DNA from: Pseudomonas mucoides
Lineage (GTDB): Bacteria; Pseudomonadota; Gammaproteobacteria; Pseudomonadales; Pseudomonadaceae
Assembly (NCBI RefSeq): GCF_015461845.1
Contig: NZ_JACOPW010000001.1
Coordinates: 186,001-250,000, forward strand
Reading direction: 5' to 3'
Length of the DNA stretch: 64,000 nt
This document shows, piece after piece, positions 34,289-44,721 of the stretch. The translations under genes were made by a program, and so were the position numbers. Position 1 is the first letter of the stretch. Each line of letters starts with the position of its first letter. The notes beneath the pieces are model-generated. The model was not told the origin of the DNA and did not search any database. It saw nothing but the letters and a program-made list of their open reading frames with translations.

Positions 34289-36040
34289 ATGAACACCCAA
34301 GAGAACACCTGGTACCCGGTGGCACGCACTGACGACCTGCACATGCGCCACGTCTTTCAAGGTCAACTGCATGGCGTCGAGCTCGCGCTGTGGCGTGCCG
34401 ACGACGGCCGTGTGAACGCCTGGGAAAACCGTTGCCCGCACCGCAGCGTGCGCTTCACGCTCGGCGTGAACACCGGCGAGAAGCTGCGCTGCCAGTACCA
34501 CGGTTGGCAGTACCAGAGCGGCGACGGTCGCTGCACCTTCATTCCCGCCACAAGCCAGACCGCCCCCCCCCCAAGCTTGTGCGCGCAGACGTTTGCGGCG
34601 ACGGAAGCGAACGGCTACGTGTGGGTCAGCCTGGTGGCGAAGGGGACGAACTCCGGCGCCGTAGCGTTCTCGCCGGAGTTCACCCCATTGCCGCTCGCAT
34701 TGCGCAGCCTGACCTTCAACGCGGGCCTCGACGTGGTCGCCGCTGAACTGGCTCGCTACGCCGACTACGATGAGGACGCCGTGCCTGGCTCAAGCGCGCT
34801 GTTGCGAAACCGCGCCGAGATCGACCTAGCATGGCAGACCGAGTCAGGCGGTCGCGAGGTACGCTTCTGGCTGCAGCCAGCGAACGAGGCCAAGACCATC
34901 GTGCATGGCTCAGCCAACCTTGTCGGCATGGACGAGCGCGAGACGTTGCGCTGGCACAACCGCCTGCTGACGACGCTACGTCGCCATGTGGAAAACCGTG
35001 AATCATCCGCGGGTCATCCCCCGCTGGCTGAGGCCGTGGCTAAATTGCACTTGATTCCCATCGTCCAAAGCGCTTCCCGAAACACCGCTTCCAGCAGCAG
35101 AACCTTGATCCGGACGACTGTCGCGGCGCGCTGGAATACCGCCGAGGACATCGTCGCGTTCAAGCTGGCGCTGTTGGATGGCGAACGCGTCGACTTCGAC
35201 GCAGGCGCGCATCTTGACGTGCATACGCCGAACGGTCTCGTGCGCCAATATTCGCTGGTGAATGCGCCGGGCGAGCGCGACCACCTGGTGATCGGCGTGA
35301 AGCTCGAACCGGCGTCGCGCGGCGGATCGCGTTCGCTGCACGAGTCGCTGCAGGTCGGCGACAGCTTGACCGTGGCGGCACCGAAAAACCACTTCCCTCT
35401 CGTCCCGGACGAGGGTGGCGTGCTGATCGCAGGCGGCATCGGCATCACCCCGATCCTGGCGATGGGCGCCTCGCTGCAACATGCAGGGTTGCCTTATGCA
35501 CTCCACTATTTTGCGCGCAGCAAAGCGCATGTCGCCTTCAACGATCGCCTCGCCGAGCTGGACGGCCTGCAGCTACACACGGGTCTGACAGTGGATGCCA
35601 CGCGCGACGCAGTCGATGCAGCGTTTATCGCAGCAGGCTCGGAGCGCCACGTCTACGTATGCGGGCCGCGTCCGTTGATCGACTTGGTGCGAGAACGGGC
35701 GGCGGTCAACGGCATCGCCGACGCGCGCGTCCACTTCGAACTGTTTGCTAACGAGGTGTCGCACGACGCGGACAAGCCCTTTCGCGTGAGGCTGCAAACA
35801 AGCGGCACCGAATTCGTCGTGCCGGCCGGCGTCAGTTTGTCCGACACGCTGAAGGCTCACGGCGTCGTGCTCGATACCTCGTGCGAGCAGGGGGTGTGCG
35901 GTACCTGTCGCACCGGGGTGGTCGACGGCGAGCCTGAGCACCGCGACGTCTACCTAAACGAAGACGAAAAACAGAGCCACCGCTGCCTGATGCCATGTGT
36001 ATCGCGCAGCCGTTCCGAACTCTTGGTTCTCGACCTGTAA
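34289..36040 (+). CDS. ndmD: NdmD-like Rieske-flavodoxin-type reductase
   Basis: A 583-residue fusion. Residues ~1-115 are a Rieske domain with Cys49-x-His51 (CPHR) and Cys68-x2-His71 (CQYHGW). Then a linker leads to a phthalate-reductase-like part with an FMN-binding RQYSLVNAPGE and NAD-binding IAGGIGITPILAMG, and a C-terminal plant-type [2Fe-2S] ferredoxin with CEQGVCGTC and a final Cys in HRCLMPC. This exact order is the hallmark of NdmD. The extra Rieske domain supplies the cluster missing in the upstream oxygenase. Confidence 0.85.
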   Translation: MNTQENTWYPVARTDDLHMRHVFQGQLHGVELALWRADDGRVNAWENRCPHRSVRFTLGVNTGEKLRCQYHGWQYQSGDGRCTFIPATSQTAPPPSLCAQTFAATEANGYVWVSLVAKGTNSGAVAFSPEFTPLPLALRSLTFNAGLDVVAAELARYADYDEDAVPGSSALLRNRAEIDLAWQTESGGREVRFWLQPANEAKTIVHGSANLVGMDERETLRWHNRLLTTLRRHVENRESSAGHPPLAEAVAKLHLIPIVQSASRNTASSSRTLIRTTVAARWNTAEDIVAFKLALLDGERVDFDAGAHLDVHTPNGLVRQYSLVNAPGERDHLVIGVKLEPASRGGSRSLHESLQVGDSLTVAAPKNHFPLVPDEGGVLIAGGIGITPILAMGASLQHAGLPYALHYFARSKAHVAFNDRLAELDGLQLHTGLTVDATRDAVDAAFIAAGSERHVYVCGPRPLIDLVRERAAVNGIADARVHFELFANEVSHDADKPFRVRLQTSGTEFVVPAGVSLSDTLKAHGVVLDTSCEQGVCGTCRTGVVDGEPEHRDVYLNEDEKQSHRCLMPCVSRSRSELLVLDL

Positions 36041-36051
36041 GGGAGTGGAAA

Positions 36052-36690
36052 ATGATCACACTGTACGACTACGAACTGTCAGGCAACTGCTACAAGTTGC
36101 GCCTCTTTATGAACATGCTCGGCCTTGACTACCAGAAACTCGGCGTCGAGTTCTTCCCGGGCAAGGAACACAAGAGCGACACCTTTCTCGCGATCAACCC
36201 GCTCGGCCAACTGCCGGTGCTCGACGACGACGGCTTCGTGCTGCGCGACGCGCAGGCGATCCTGACCTATCTGGCTGCGCGTTACGATGACAGCGGACGC
36301 TGGTATCCGACCGACAATCCGCAGTCGTTGGCCGAGGTAAATATGTGGCTGGCGTTCGCCGACGGCATCACCAGCACCGCGTCGGCAGCGCGTCTGCACG
36401 ATTTGTTGCGTTATGAGCTCGACGCCGACCAGGCACGTGCTGGTGCCCATGCGCTGTTCAGGGCGCTCGACGAGCGACTGTGGTTCTCCGAGCAGGAGGA
36501 TGGCGGTTGGATCTGTCGCGGCGATCACCCCACCATCGCCGACATTGCCTGCTTCCCCTACGTAATGCTGTCCGATGAGGGCGGCATCTCTCTCATCGAC
36601 TACCCGGCGCTGCGCCGCTGGACCGACAGAGTAAAACGTTTGCCGGGATTCATCGTGATGTCCGGCATTTTCGAAACAGCAGCATCCTAA
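36052..36690 (+). CDS. ndmE: NdmE-like glutathione S-transferase family protein
   Basis: A 212-residue GST-fold protein: YDYELSGNCYKLRLFMNML at the N-terminus, LGQLPVLDDDGFVLRDAQAIL as the glutathione-site loop, and a helical C-terminal half. In CBB5, NdmE is a GST-like structural partner needed to hold NdmC and NdmD together, not a known conjugating enzyme. The position, 11 bases after ndmD, supports that role. GGGAGTGG lies before the ATG at 36052. Confidence 0.75.
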   Translation: MITLYDYELSGNCYKLRLFMNMLGLDYQKLGVEFFPGKEHKSDTFLAINPLGQLPVLDDDGFVLRDAQAILTYLAARYDDSGRWYPTDNPQSLAEVNMWLAFADGITSTASAARLHDLLRYELDADQARAGAHALFRALDERLWFSEQEDGGWICRGDHPTIADIACFPYVMLSDEGGISLIDYPALRRWTDRVKRLPGFIVMSGIFETAAS

Positions 36691-36731
36691 GCTGGGCCAT
36701 CTAATACAAAAATTAAATGAGAGGCAGCAAG

Positions 36732-38105
36732 ATGAAAACCAAACGTTACTACCCCTCCGCGTCTCGTTGTTCTGCGGATGAAGCGCTACCGCTGGGACGT
36801 CTGTCCATACTCGGTTTTCAACATGTGCTGGTGATGTACGCCGCCGCAATCGCGGTGCCGCTGATCATCGGCGGCGCGCTGAACTTGTCCAAGAGCGAGA
36901 TTGCCTTCCTGATCAGCGCCGACCTGTTCGTTTCCGGCCTCATCACCATCGTGCAGACGGTGGGGGTGCGCTGGTTCGGCGTGAAGCTGCCGATCATGAT
37001 GGGTGTCTCGTTTACCGGTATTGGCGCGATGATCGCCATCGGCGCCAAGCCCGGCTTGGGTTTGCCAGGCGTATTCGGTGCCATGTTGGTGGCAGGCGCC
37101 ATCGTCATCTTGATAGCACCCTTGATCGCGAAGATGTTGCGCTTCTTCCCGGAGGTGGTAGTCGGAACAATCCTCTTGGCCATCGGCGTTTCGCTGATGG
37201 AAGTAAGCGTGACTTGGGCTGGCGGTGGATATGGTAACCCCGATTTCGGCAACCCACTGTATATCGCCGTAGCGTTCGCGGTGCTGATGTTCATTCTGTT
37301 GATGGCCAAGTTCGCCCGCGGCTTTCTCAACAATGTTTCGGTGCTGCTCGGTACCGGCTTCGGGGTGGCGGTCTGCCTGTTGCTAGGCGAGGTCCACTTC
37401 GACGGAGTGAGCGAAGCGCCGTGGTTCGGTCTGGTGGCACCCTTTCATTTCGGCGCACTCAAGTTCGATTTCTGGGCAATCGTGAGCATGACGGTCGTCA
37501 TGCTGGTCAACGTGATCGAAACCGCCGGCGTGTTCATGGCGGTCGGCAGGATGACAGACAAGCAGATGACGCAGGCGGATCTGGTGCGCGGTTTCCGGGC
37601 CGATGGTCTGGGTGCCGTGATCGGCTCGATCTTCAACATCTTCCCGTACACCTCCTACTCGGAAAACGTCGGCCTGTTGGAAGTAACTGGGGTGCGCAGT
37701 CGCTGGGTCTGTGCAATGGGCGGTGTGCTCCTGATCGTGCTGGCGCTGATTCCGAAGCTGTCCGCCGTGGTCGCCTCGGTGCCGGTCTTCGTGCTCGGTG
37801 GGGTCGGCATGATCATGTTCGGCATGATTGCGATGGCTGGCATAAAGATACTCAGCCATGTCGACTTCGTGAACCAGCCACTTAACGGTTTTACCGTGGC
37901 CGTCAGCGTCGGCATCGGCCTGGCCCCGGTCTTAGCCAAACACTTTTTCGACAAATTCCCGGTGGAAATGGCGCCGCTGCTGCAAAGCGGGATCGTACTG
38001 GCAGCTATTTCTGCGGTACTGCTGAATTTGCTGTTCAACGGAGTACAGCAAAACCAAAAGAAGAAACCTGAGGCAGTGGCAGTAGAAAAGACTGCGACTG
38101 CATGA
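36732..38105 (+). CDS. NCS2 family xanthine/uracil permease
   Basis: A 457-residue permease with about 14 hydrophobic segments. The NCS2 signature appears as SENVGLLEVTGVRSRW near residue 310, and QHVLVMYAAAIAVPLI is the typical first helix. Such proteins import xanthine, uric acid or uracil with protons. In this cluster it most likely takes up methylxanthines or exports/imports xanthine. GAGAGGCAGC lies before ATG 36732. Confidence 0.87.
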   Translation: MKTKRYYPSASRCSADEALPLGRLSILGFQHVLVMYAAAIAVPLIIGGALNLSKSEIAFLISADLFVSGLITIVQTVGVRWFGVKLPIMMGVSFTGIGAMIAIGAKPGLGLPGVFGAMLVAGAIVILIAPLIAKMLRFFPEVVVGTILLAIGVSLMEVSVTWAGGGYGNPDFGNPLYIAVAFAVLMFILLMAKFARGFLNNVSVLLGTGFGVAVCLLLGEVHFDGVSEAPWFGLVAPFHFGALKFDFWAIVSMTVVMLVNVIETAGVFMAVGRMTDKQMTQADLVRGFRADGLGAVIGSIFNIFPYTSYSENVGLLEVTGVRSRWVCAMGGVLLIVLALIPKLSAVVASVPVFVLGGVGMIMFGMIAMAGIKILSHVDFVNQPLNGFTVAVSVGIGLAPVLAKHFFDKFPVEMAPLLQSGIVLAAISAVLLNLLFNGVQQNQKKKPEAVAVEKTATA

Positions 38106-38148
38106 CTTGTTACTTGTCCGTTGTATTCGGACCCTCCTGGAGCGAAAT

Positions 38149-39255
<1,107 letters not shown>

Positions 39256-39320
39256 GTTTGGGGTTGCCCCTTGGCGGGCGACGGTATCCACAGCGCCGCC
39301 CGCACCTTTTGGGAGAACAC

Positions 39321-40166
39321 ATGGAAATCCTAAGCCAGCACGACTGCTTTTCCGGCCGCCAGGGCTTTTATCAGCACGACTCGCGCGCCATCGGCCTGAG
39401 CATGCGCTTTTCGGTATACCTGCCGCCGCAGGCCGAACACGGCAAGGTGCCGGTATTGATCTACCTTGCCGGCCTGACCTGCACCGAAGAGACCTTCATG
39501 ATCAAGGCTGGCGCACAGCGAGTGGCGGCAGAACTTGGCATCGCGCTCGTGGCCCCCGACACTAGCCCGCGCGGTGCGAACATCGACGGCGAGGAAGTGG
39601 ATTGGGACTTCGGCACCGGCGCCGGCTTCTATATCGACGCGACCCGCGAACCGTGGTCGCGCCACTACCGGATGGAAAGCTACGTCGCGGGCGAGTTGCC
39701 CAGAATGTTGGCCGAACATTTTCCGGTCGATATCACACGCATGGGGATCTTTGGTCATTCGATGGGCGGCCACGGCGCGCTGACGCTGGCCTTCAAGTAC
39801 CCGGACAGGTTCAAGTCGCTGTCGGCGTTCGCACCTATCGTCGCGCCGAGCCGCGTGCCGTGGGGCGAGAAGGCGTTCGGCTGCTACCTCGGGGACGATC
39901 GTGAAGTGTGGAAACGCCACGACGCGTGCGAATTGCTCAAAACGCTGGGCGAGCCCTATCCGGGCGAGATCCTGATCGACCAGGGGCTGGCCGATCAATT
40001 CCTCGAGGTGCAGCTCAGGCCCGAGTTGTTTGAAGTCGCCTGTAACGAGGCCGGGCAGTCGCTGACACTGCGTCGCCAAGCCGGCTATGATCACGGCTAC
40101 TATTTCATCTCGACCTTTATTGAAGACCATTTTCGTCATCACGCGCGCGCGCTCGGTCTGTGCTAG
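39321..40166 (+). CDS. fghA: S-formylglutathione hydrolase
   Basis: A 281-residue alpha/beta hydrolase of the esterase D type. The nucleophile elbow is GHSMGGHGAL around residue 148, with the aspartate in DQGLADQF and histidine in GYDHGYYFI completing the triad. MRFSVYLPPQ and LTCTEETFMIKAGAQ are family-typical. It hydrolyses S-formylglutathione to formate and glutathione, completing formaldehyde disposal after FrmA. GGGAG precedes the ATG. Confidence 0.92.
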   Translation: MEILSQHDCFSGRQGFYQHDSRAIGLSMRFSVYLPPQAEHGKVPVLIYLAGLTCTEETFMIKAGAQRVAAELGIALVAPDTSPRGANIDGEEVDWDFGTGAGFYIDATREPWSRHYRMESYVAGELPRMLAEHFPVDITRMGIFGHSMGGHGALTLAFKYPDRFKSLSAFAPIVAPSRVPWGEKAFGCYLGDDREVWKRHDACELLKTLGEPYPGEILIDQGLADQFLEVQLRPELFEVACNEAGQSLTLRRQAGYDHGYYFISTFIEDHFRHHARALGLC

Positions 40167-40194
40167 CGGCGCGTGGTAGCGCGGGGGAGAAACT

Positions 40195-41154
40195 TTGCAC
40201 AACGTCGATCTGAAGTCGCTGCAGGTATTCGCCACCCTGCTCAAGGAATGCAACGTCACGCGTACTGCGCAGCAGTTGCACATGACGCAGTCGGCGGTCA
40301 GCCATACACTCGGCCGGCTGCGCGAGCTGTTTCGCGATCCGCTATTCGTGTCGGCTGGACGCGGCATGGTGTCGACGCCGCGCGCGCTCGAGTTGGCCGA
40401 GCCCTTGAGGCGCGCGCTTGATGCCATCGAAGCGCTGGTGCGCCCCGTCGAGGCGTTCGATCCTGCGAGCTTTGATGGCGTGTTCCACATCGCCACTACC
40501 GACTACATCGGCTTCATCCTGCTGCCGATCTTGGTGAAGCGGCTGAGTGAGGTCGCCCCTGGGGTCGAGTTGAGCATCAAGCCGCTGAAGCCACAGGACG
40601 ACCTCCTCGCCCTCAAGAACAACGAGATCGACCTGGTCCTGTGGAATGAAGAGACCGCGACGCCCAATTTCTACGTGCGCAAGCTGTTCTCGGACCGGCT
40701 GAAGGCCATAGTGCGCGTTGGTCATCCCGAAATCGACGGCAGCCTGTCACTCGAACAGTTCCAAGCTGGTCGTCACCTGCGCATCAGTAGCCATCACGGC
40801 GCGGTGAAGGAGGCGGTTAACGGTCTCTACGAAAAGTACGGGGTGCGAAGTAAGACCTCGGTGACCGTGCCGCATTTCTTGCTGGCTTATCGCCTGGTCG
40901 CCGAATCCAATCTGATCGGCACCATCGCCGAGCTGACTGCACGCCGAATCGTCAAAGAGCTACCCTTGCAGGTGCTCGAACCGCCGGTCGAAGAGGCCCG
41001 CTTCACAGTATCGCTGGTGTGGCACGAGCGCCGCCACACCGACCCGGCGCATCGCTGGCTGCGCGGCGAGATTGCCGCGGCAGCCGAAGTCATCCGCGAG
41101 GAGCAGGCCCAATGGGCTACCCCTCTTCATTGCACCCCCTTGCATGAGCGATGA
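40195..41154 (+). CDS. LysR-type transcriptional regulator
   Basis: A 319-residue regulator read from TTG 40195 with GGGGGAG upstream. The winged helix is LQVFATLLKECNVTRTAQQLHMTQSAVSHTLGRLRELF, closely like NodD/NahR-type members, with an effector-binding domain behind it. It follows the formaldehyde genes by 28 bases in the same direction and is the obvious candidate regulator of the methylxanthine cluster. The effector is unknown. Confidence 0.82.
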   Translation: MHNVDLKSLQVFATLLKECNVTRTAQQLHMTQSAVSHTLGRLRELFRDPLFVSAGRGMVSTPRALELAEPLRRALDAIEALVRPVEAFDPASFDGVFHIATTDYIGFILLPILVKRLSEVAPGVELSIKPLKPQDDLLALKNNEIDLVLWNEETATPNFYVRKLFSDRLKAIVRVGHPEIDGSLSLEQFQAGRHLRISSHHGAVKEAVNGLYEKYGVRSKTSVTVPHFLLAYRLVAESNLIGTIAELTARRIVKELPLQVLEPPVEEARFTVSLVWHERRHTDPAHRWLRGEIAAAAEVIREEQAQWATPLHCTPLHER

Positions 41155-41404
41155 CAACGCCTATGCCCTGGGTCGCATGGCGAATTACTGCCCATCGTGC
41201 CCTGTACGGAAACTTGATTTTCGACTTATGCGAATGAGCGGTAAGTGCGATTGATGGATTTCGCCGCGCTCAACCCAGCCTAGGGTTGCAGGTCGACTGT
41301 CAGCGATGGGTCCAGGCTGTGTGAAAACGCGCTAAATACGTCGAAAACCGAGAGTCGCGAGGATTGCCTGTGGAATCAGCGGGCGGAAGCGCGAATAACC
41401 TTAG

Positions 41405-42844
41405 TCAGCGACATAGACGTTCGTAATGCCGTTTGTGGTTGTAGGCGAGCACATGAAGGCTCATTTCGGTACTTACCCTCGGAAGTGTTTTGGTCAGGAA
41501 GTGGGTGGCGCCCATCCAATATTTAAGCATTCCCAAAGGATGCTCAACAGTCTGGCGGCGAACCTTCATCTTCCCGGGGTCGTGCTCCAGCCGAGCCTGC
41601 ATTGCGTCGATTACCGCCTCATGCTCCCAGCGCTTCACACGGCGCTCCTTACCCGTCGTACATTGCTTTTGCATTGAGCAGGACTGGCAGCCCGAGTAGT
41701 AGTAACAATGCAATAACATGCCGTCTTCCATCGACGAATGCCGCCTGGTTAGTAACTGCCCCGCAGGGCATCGATACTCGTCCGACGCAGTAAGGTAGAT
41801 GAAATCCTGCTTGCCGAATCGGCCTTCGGCTTTGCTGCCGGATGTCAGGGGTTTCGGTACGAAGGTAGTGATGCCGGCTTGCTCGCAGGCAAGGATTTCC
41901 AAGCCCTTGTAGTAGCCTCGGTCGGCCACCACCGTTAGCGATTCAGCCTCGATTTCTTCACGCGCCTGGTTCGCCATATTGCTCAGTTGCCCACGATCAT
42001 TACCAACGTTAGTCACCTCATGGGCAACGATCAGATGGTGTTTGTCGTCGACAGCTGTTTGTACGTTATAGCCGACCGTTCCGGTGCCTCCGCCGCTCGT
42101 GGCCATTGAACGTGCATCTGGGTCTGTGAGGGAGATCTGCTGGTCTGGACTTTCGTGGAGCTGCGCCTCGATGTCCTTGAGTTTCTGCATCAGCTTTTTC
42201 AGCGTTTCTATTTTTTCTTTAAGCCGCTCTGCTTTGGCCTCGGCCACTTCGGGCGTTGCCCGATCCGCCGAATCCGTCGCCGCCAGATAACGGTCAATGC
42301 TCTGTTCGATCTGCTGCATGCGTGCCTTGACTTTGCCCTGGGTGAAGTTACGGTCACGATTGTTGACGGCTTTGAACTTGCTGCCATCGATGGCGATAAT
42401 CGACTGAGAAAAGAGATTGAGGTTGAGGTTGAGGTTGAGGTTGAGGTTGAGGTTGCGACAAAGAACTACGAACTGGCGGCAGACGCTACGAATGGCTTTG
42501 CAGTTGTCTTTGCGAAGGTCGGCGATGGTCTTGAAATCTGGAGCCAAGCGCCCCGTTAGCCACATCAACTCGACGTTGCGCTCGGCCTCACGCTCTAGTC
42601 GACGGCTGGACTGAATCCGATTGAGATAGCCGTAGATATAGATCTTCAGCAAGACCGCTGGATGGTAGGCCGGACGACCCGTTGCAGCAGGATCGACGCC
42701 CTCAAAACCAAGTGCGCCCAGGTCGAGTTCATCGACGAAAACGTCGACCACTCGCACTGGATTTTCTTCGGTTACGTAATCGTCCAGACACTCCGGCAGC
42801 AGAGTCACTTGCGTCCGGGCCTCGCCTTCAATGAATCGCTTCAT
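41405..42844 (-). CDS. IS1182 family transposase
   Basis: A 479-residue DDE transposase. IAIDGSKFKAVNNRDRNF, TVVADRGYYKG and the C-terminal EHPLGMLKYWMG are the three acidic-residue regions; a zinc-like CQSCSMQKQC module precedes the end. The frame is intact. Around residue 130-143 it contains seven Asn-Leu repeats from an in-frame hexanucleotide expansion, where relatives have one or two. Confidence 0.88.
   Translation of the reverse strand: MKRFIEGEARTQVTLLPECLDDYVTEENPVRVVDVFVDELDLGALGFEGVDPAATGRPAYHPAVLLKIYIYGYLNRIQSSRRLEREAERNVELMWLTGRLAPDFKTIADLRKDNCKAIRSVCRQFVVLCRNLNLNLNLNLNLNLFSQSIIAIDGSKFKAVNNRDRNFTQGKVKARMQQIEQSIDRYLAATDSADRATPEVAEAKAERLKEKIETLKKLMQKLKDIEAQLHESPDQQISLTDPDARSMATSGGGTGTVGYNVQTAVDDKHHLIVAHEVTNVGNDRGQLSNMANQAREEIEAESLTVVADRGYYKGLEILACEQAGITTFVPKPLTSGSKAEGRFGKQDFIYLTASDEYRCPAGQLLTRRHSSMEDGMLLHCYYYSGCQSCSMQKQCTTGKERRVKRWEHEAVIDAMQARLEHDPGKMKVRRQTVEHPLGMLKYWMGATHFLTKTLPRVSTEMSLHVLAYNHKRHYERLCR
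42417..42452. repeat. Hexanucleotide microsatellite (TTGAGG)6
   Basis: Six exact tandem copies of TTGAGG lie inside the transposase gene. As the unit is six bases, expansion or contraction keeps the frame and only changes the number of Asn-Leu pairs. Confidence 0.95.
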
Positions 42845-42968
42845 GATCGTCCTCGATGCGATCTAGACGATCAAAAGATTAGACAAGCACTGGCGTTTTC
42901 ACCCGTTCTCCTCGACTTCTGCCTGTCATGAAAAGCCGTTTCGATCTAAACAACCCCCGTCATCGTCT

Positions 42969-43249
42969 CTAGAGCGATGTTCGGTCGACACCTTGTACAA
43001 TCTCGCTTGTTACAAAACCCACCCCGCAATGATCGCAATAAAACCCATCAACCAGCTGCTCCAGCGGCGCTGCTTTCAGAAGGGCTGGCTTGCATTCATC
43101 AACTGCTAGCTGATCCAAGCGTTGATAGCCTGCTTTTTCTTCCCCATTGAAGCGTTTTTTGGGCTTGCTGCTCCTATCAGAATTCCCTTTGGTCTGACGT
43201 GTTGGACCGATCCACAGCGGGGGCAGGATTCCATAGGGTTTTGGTTCAT
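42969..43249 (-). pseudogene. Frameshifted small zinc-ribbon protein gene
   Basis: On the minus strand ATG 43249 reads MNQNPMESCPRCGSVQHVRPKG, then leaves frame. Another frame from about 43180 continues as RSSKPKKRFNGEEKAGYQRL and, further on, FYCDHCGVGFVTSEIVQG to a stop at 42969. Together the two halves make a ~92-residue protein with CxxC at each end (CPRC and CDHC), like a small zinc ribbon. One missing base near AAGGGAATTC explains the shift. The gene lies inside the outer repeats of the IS1182 element. Confidence 0.5.
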
Positions 43250-43521
43250 GGCATGACCTGATTTGAGAGGGGCGAGAGTAATGATACCGATGAACTCAAG
43301 AAATCCTTTAACCAATGTCGTAAGAACTGACCTCCAGAGCAGTGAAGATGATTCCGTATATCTACGGACTTCACGTAGAGACGCCCCGTCCCTATCGACG
43401 CTGACGTTTTCACACAGCCTGGGCCAGAAGCAGACACTCAAAAAGCTGAACGATCAGGTTCTCATGTCATGAAATCATCCAGCTGTCGTACCATCGGCAC
43501 ATCGACAGAACGGAGGTTGAT

Positions 43522-44595
43522 ATGGGAAATGGTCAGGACAAACGAGTCGTTGTCATTGGTGCAGGCATCGTTGGCGCGTCATTGGCGTATCACTTGGCAG
43601 GTAAAGGCGCGAATGTCACTTTGGTAGAAGCTGAAGATATAGCTTCGGGAGTGACTGGCAGCTCATTCGCTTGGCTCAATGCCTCACACCCCGAACCTGA
43701 CCCAATTGCGCAACTGCGCGGTTCTGCCATCAAGGAGTACCGCCGACTCGAAACGCAGCTGCCAGGTCTGGAGATAAGATGGACAGGTGCCTTGTCTTAC
43801 AGCGTGATGGCGATTGGAGCGCTGCCGATCTCAGGTCACCAAGCTTCGGCAAACCTGGTGTCTCGATCGCAGATTCTCGACCTGGAACCAAATCTCAAGA
43901 ACCCTCCCCAGTCTGCTCTGTATGCGGCTGAAGAAGGAGCGCTGGACGCAGTGGCAGCTACGCATGCGTTGATCGCAGGTGCCCAGGCGTATGGGGCGAA
44001 GATTCTCACTCAGACGCGAGTGCTCGGTTTTGTAACCCAGAGTGCAACGGTGACCGGAGTCGAAACAACAATAGGCATCCTCGATGCCGATATTGTCGTA
44101 CTGGCAGCCGGGACAGGCATCACGAAACTGACAGACATGCTTGGAGTGTCCCTGCCAATAGAGGCCTCGCCTGCCATTTTCATTCGTTACAAGTCACAAC
44201 CCAACCTCGTGCACACCCTCATCTCCAGCCCTGAAATGGAAGTGAGGCAAAGTTCGGATGATGCGTTGCTGGCGGCAGAAGATTACCTGGACGACGCCAT
44301 GGAAAATCAGCCGGCTGCGATAGCGCTTCGAACTGCCAAGACAATCCAGAACGAACTCCATGGTGTTGTTTCCATAGATCCGGAACGGGCTTGTGTCGGA
44401 CTCAGGCCCATGCCTGCCGATGGCATCCCCATCATCGGTTATCTACCCAAAGTGGGTGGCGTCTACGTTTGTGCAATGCACCCTGGAATTACTTTGGCTG
44501 CGACAGTGGGACGTCTGGCCAGCGAGGAGATCATCGATGACAAGGCGTCCAGTGCCCTTTGTCCATGCCGGCCCGATCGATTTTTGCAAGCGTAG
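43522..44595 (+). CDS. FAD-dependent oxidoreductase (DAO family)
   Basis: A 357-residue flavoenzyme with the N-terminal dinucleotide loop VVVIGAGIVGASLAYHLAG, followed by an acidic residue in VEAEDIASG. The C-terminal GLRPMPADGIPIIGYLPKVGGVYVCAMHPGI is the typical D-amino-acid oxidase/glycine-oxidase ending, which closes over the flavin. It probably oxidises an amine or amino acid. It sits between two IS elements and its codon use is less GC-biased than the core genes, suggesting acquisition. Confidence 0.82.
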   Translation: MGNGQDKRVVVIGAGIVGASLAYHLAGKGANVTLVEAEDIASGVTGSSFAWLNASHPEPDPIAQLRGSAIKEYRRLETQLPGLEIRWTGALSYSVMAIGALPISGHQASANLVSRSQILDLEPNLKNPPQSALYAAEEGALDAVAATHALIAGAQAYGAKILTQTRVLGFVTQSATVTGVETTIGILDADIVVLAAGTGITKLTDMLGVSLPIEASPAIFIRYKSQPNLVHTLISSPEMEVRQSSDDALLAAEDYLDDAMENQPAAIALRTAKTIQNELHGVVSIDPERACVGLRPMPADGIPIIGYLPKVGGVYVCAMHPGITLAATVGRLASEEIIDDKASSALCPCRPDRFLQA

Positions 44596-44675
44596 GGGGG
44601 ATCCTCTTGTGAGGCAGAAATCGACCAGGAGCAGACATTCGAACCGCTGACCAATACACTGCCGCGACAATCGTA

Positions 44676-44691
44676 CTCAAAAACTTTTGAG
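44676..44691. promoter_or_regulatory. Short inverted repeat upstream of hypothetical gene
   Basis: CTCAAAA-AC-TTTTGAG, a 7-bp perfect inverted repeat, lies 30 bases before the next ATG. It may be an operator; no matching regulator is seen nearby. Confidence 0.3.
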
Positions 44692-44721
44692 CAAATGTTC
44701 ACGCAGGAAGAAGGGTTTCAA

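Larger units (their letters stand above)
41312..43422. mobile_element. IS1182-family element with 18-bp perfect outer inverted repeats
   Basis: CCAGGCTGTGTGAAAACG at 41312-41329 is repeated exactly in inverse orientation at 43405-43422. The transposase (41405-42844) lies near the left end, leaving ~560 bases before the right end that hold a broken zinc-ribbon gene. A weaker inner copy of the end (sharing GTGAAAACGC) lies inverted at 42893-42902. The plain IS may end there, with the outer repeat marking a larger unit. Confidence 0.65.

Noticed and set aside
41144..41254. Short frame MSDDNAYALGRMANYCPSC overlapping the LysR stop
   Set aside because: Only 36 codons, no family match; might be a truncated gene start, but evidence is too weak.
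42417..42452. Tandem repeat considered as a CRISPR array or iteron
   Set aside because: The 6-base unit has no spacers and lies in frame inside a transposase gene.
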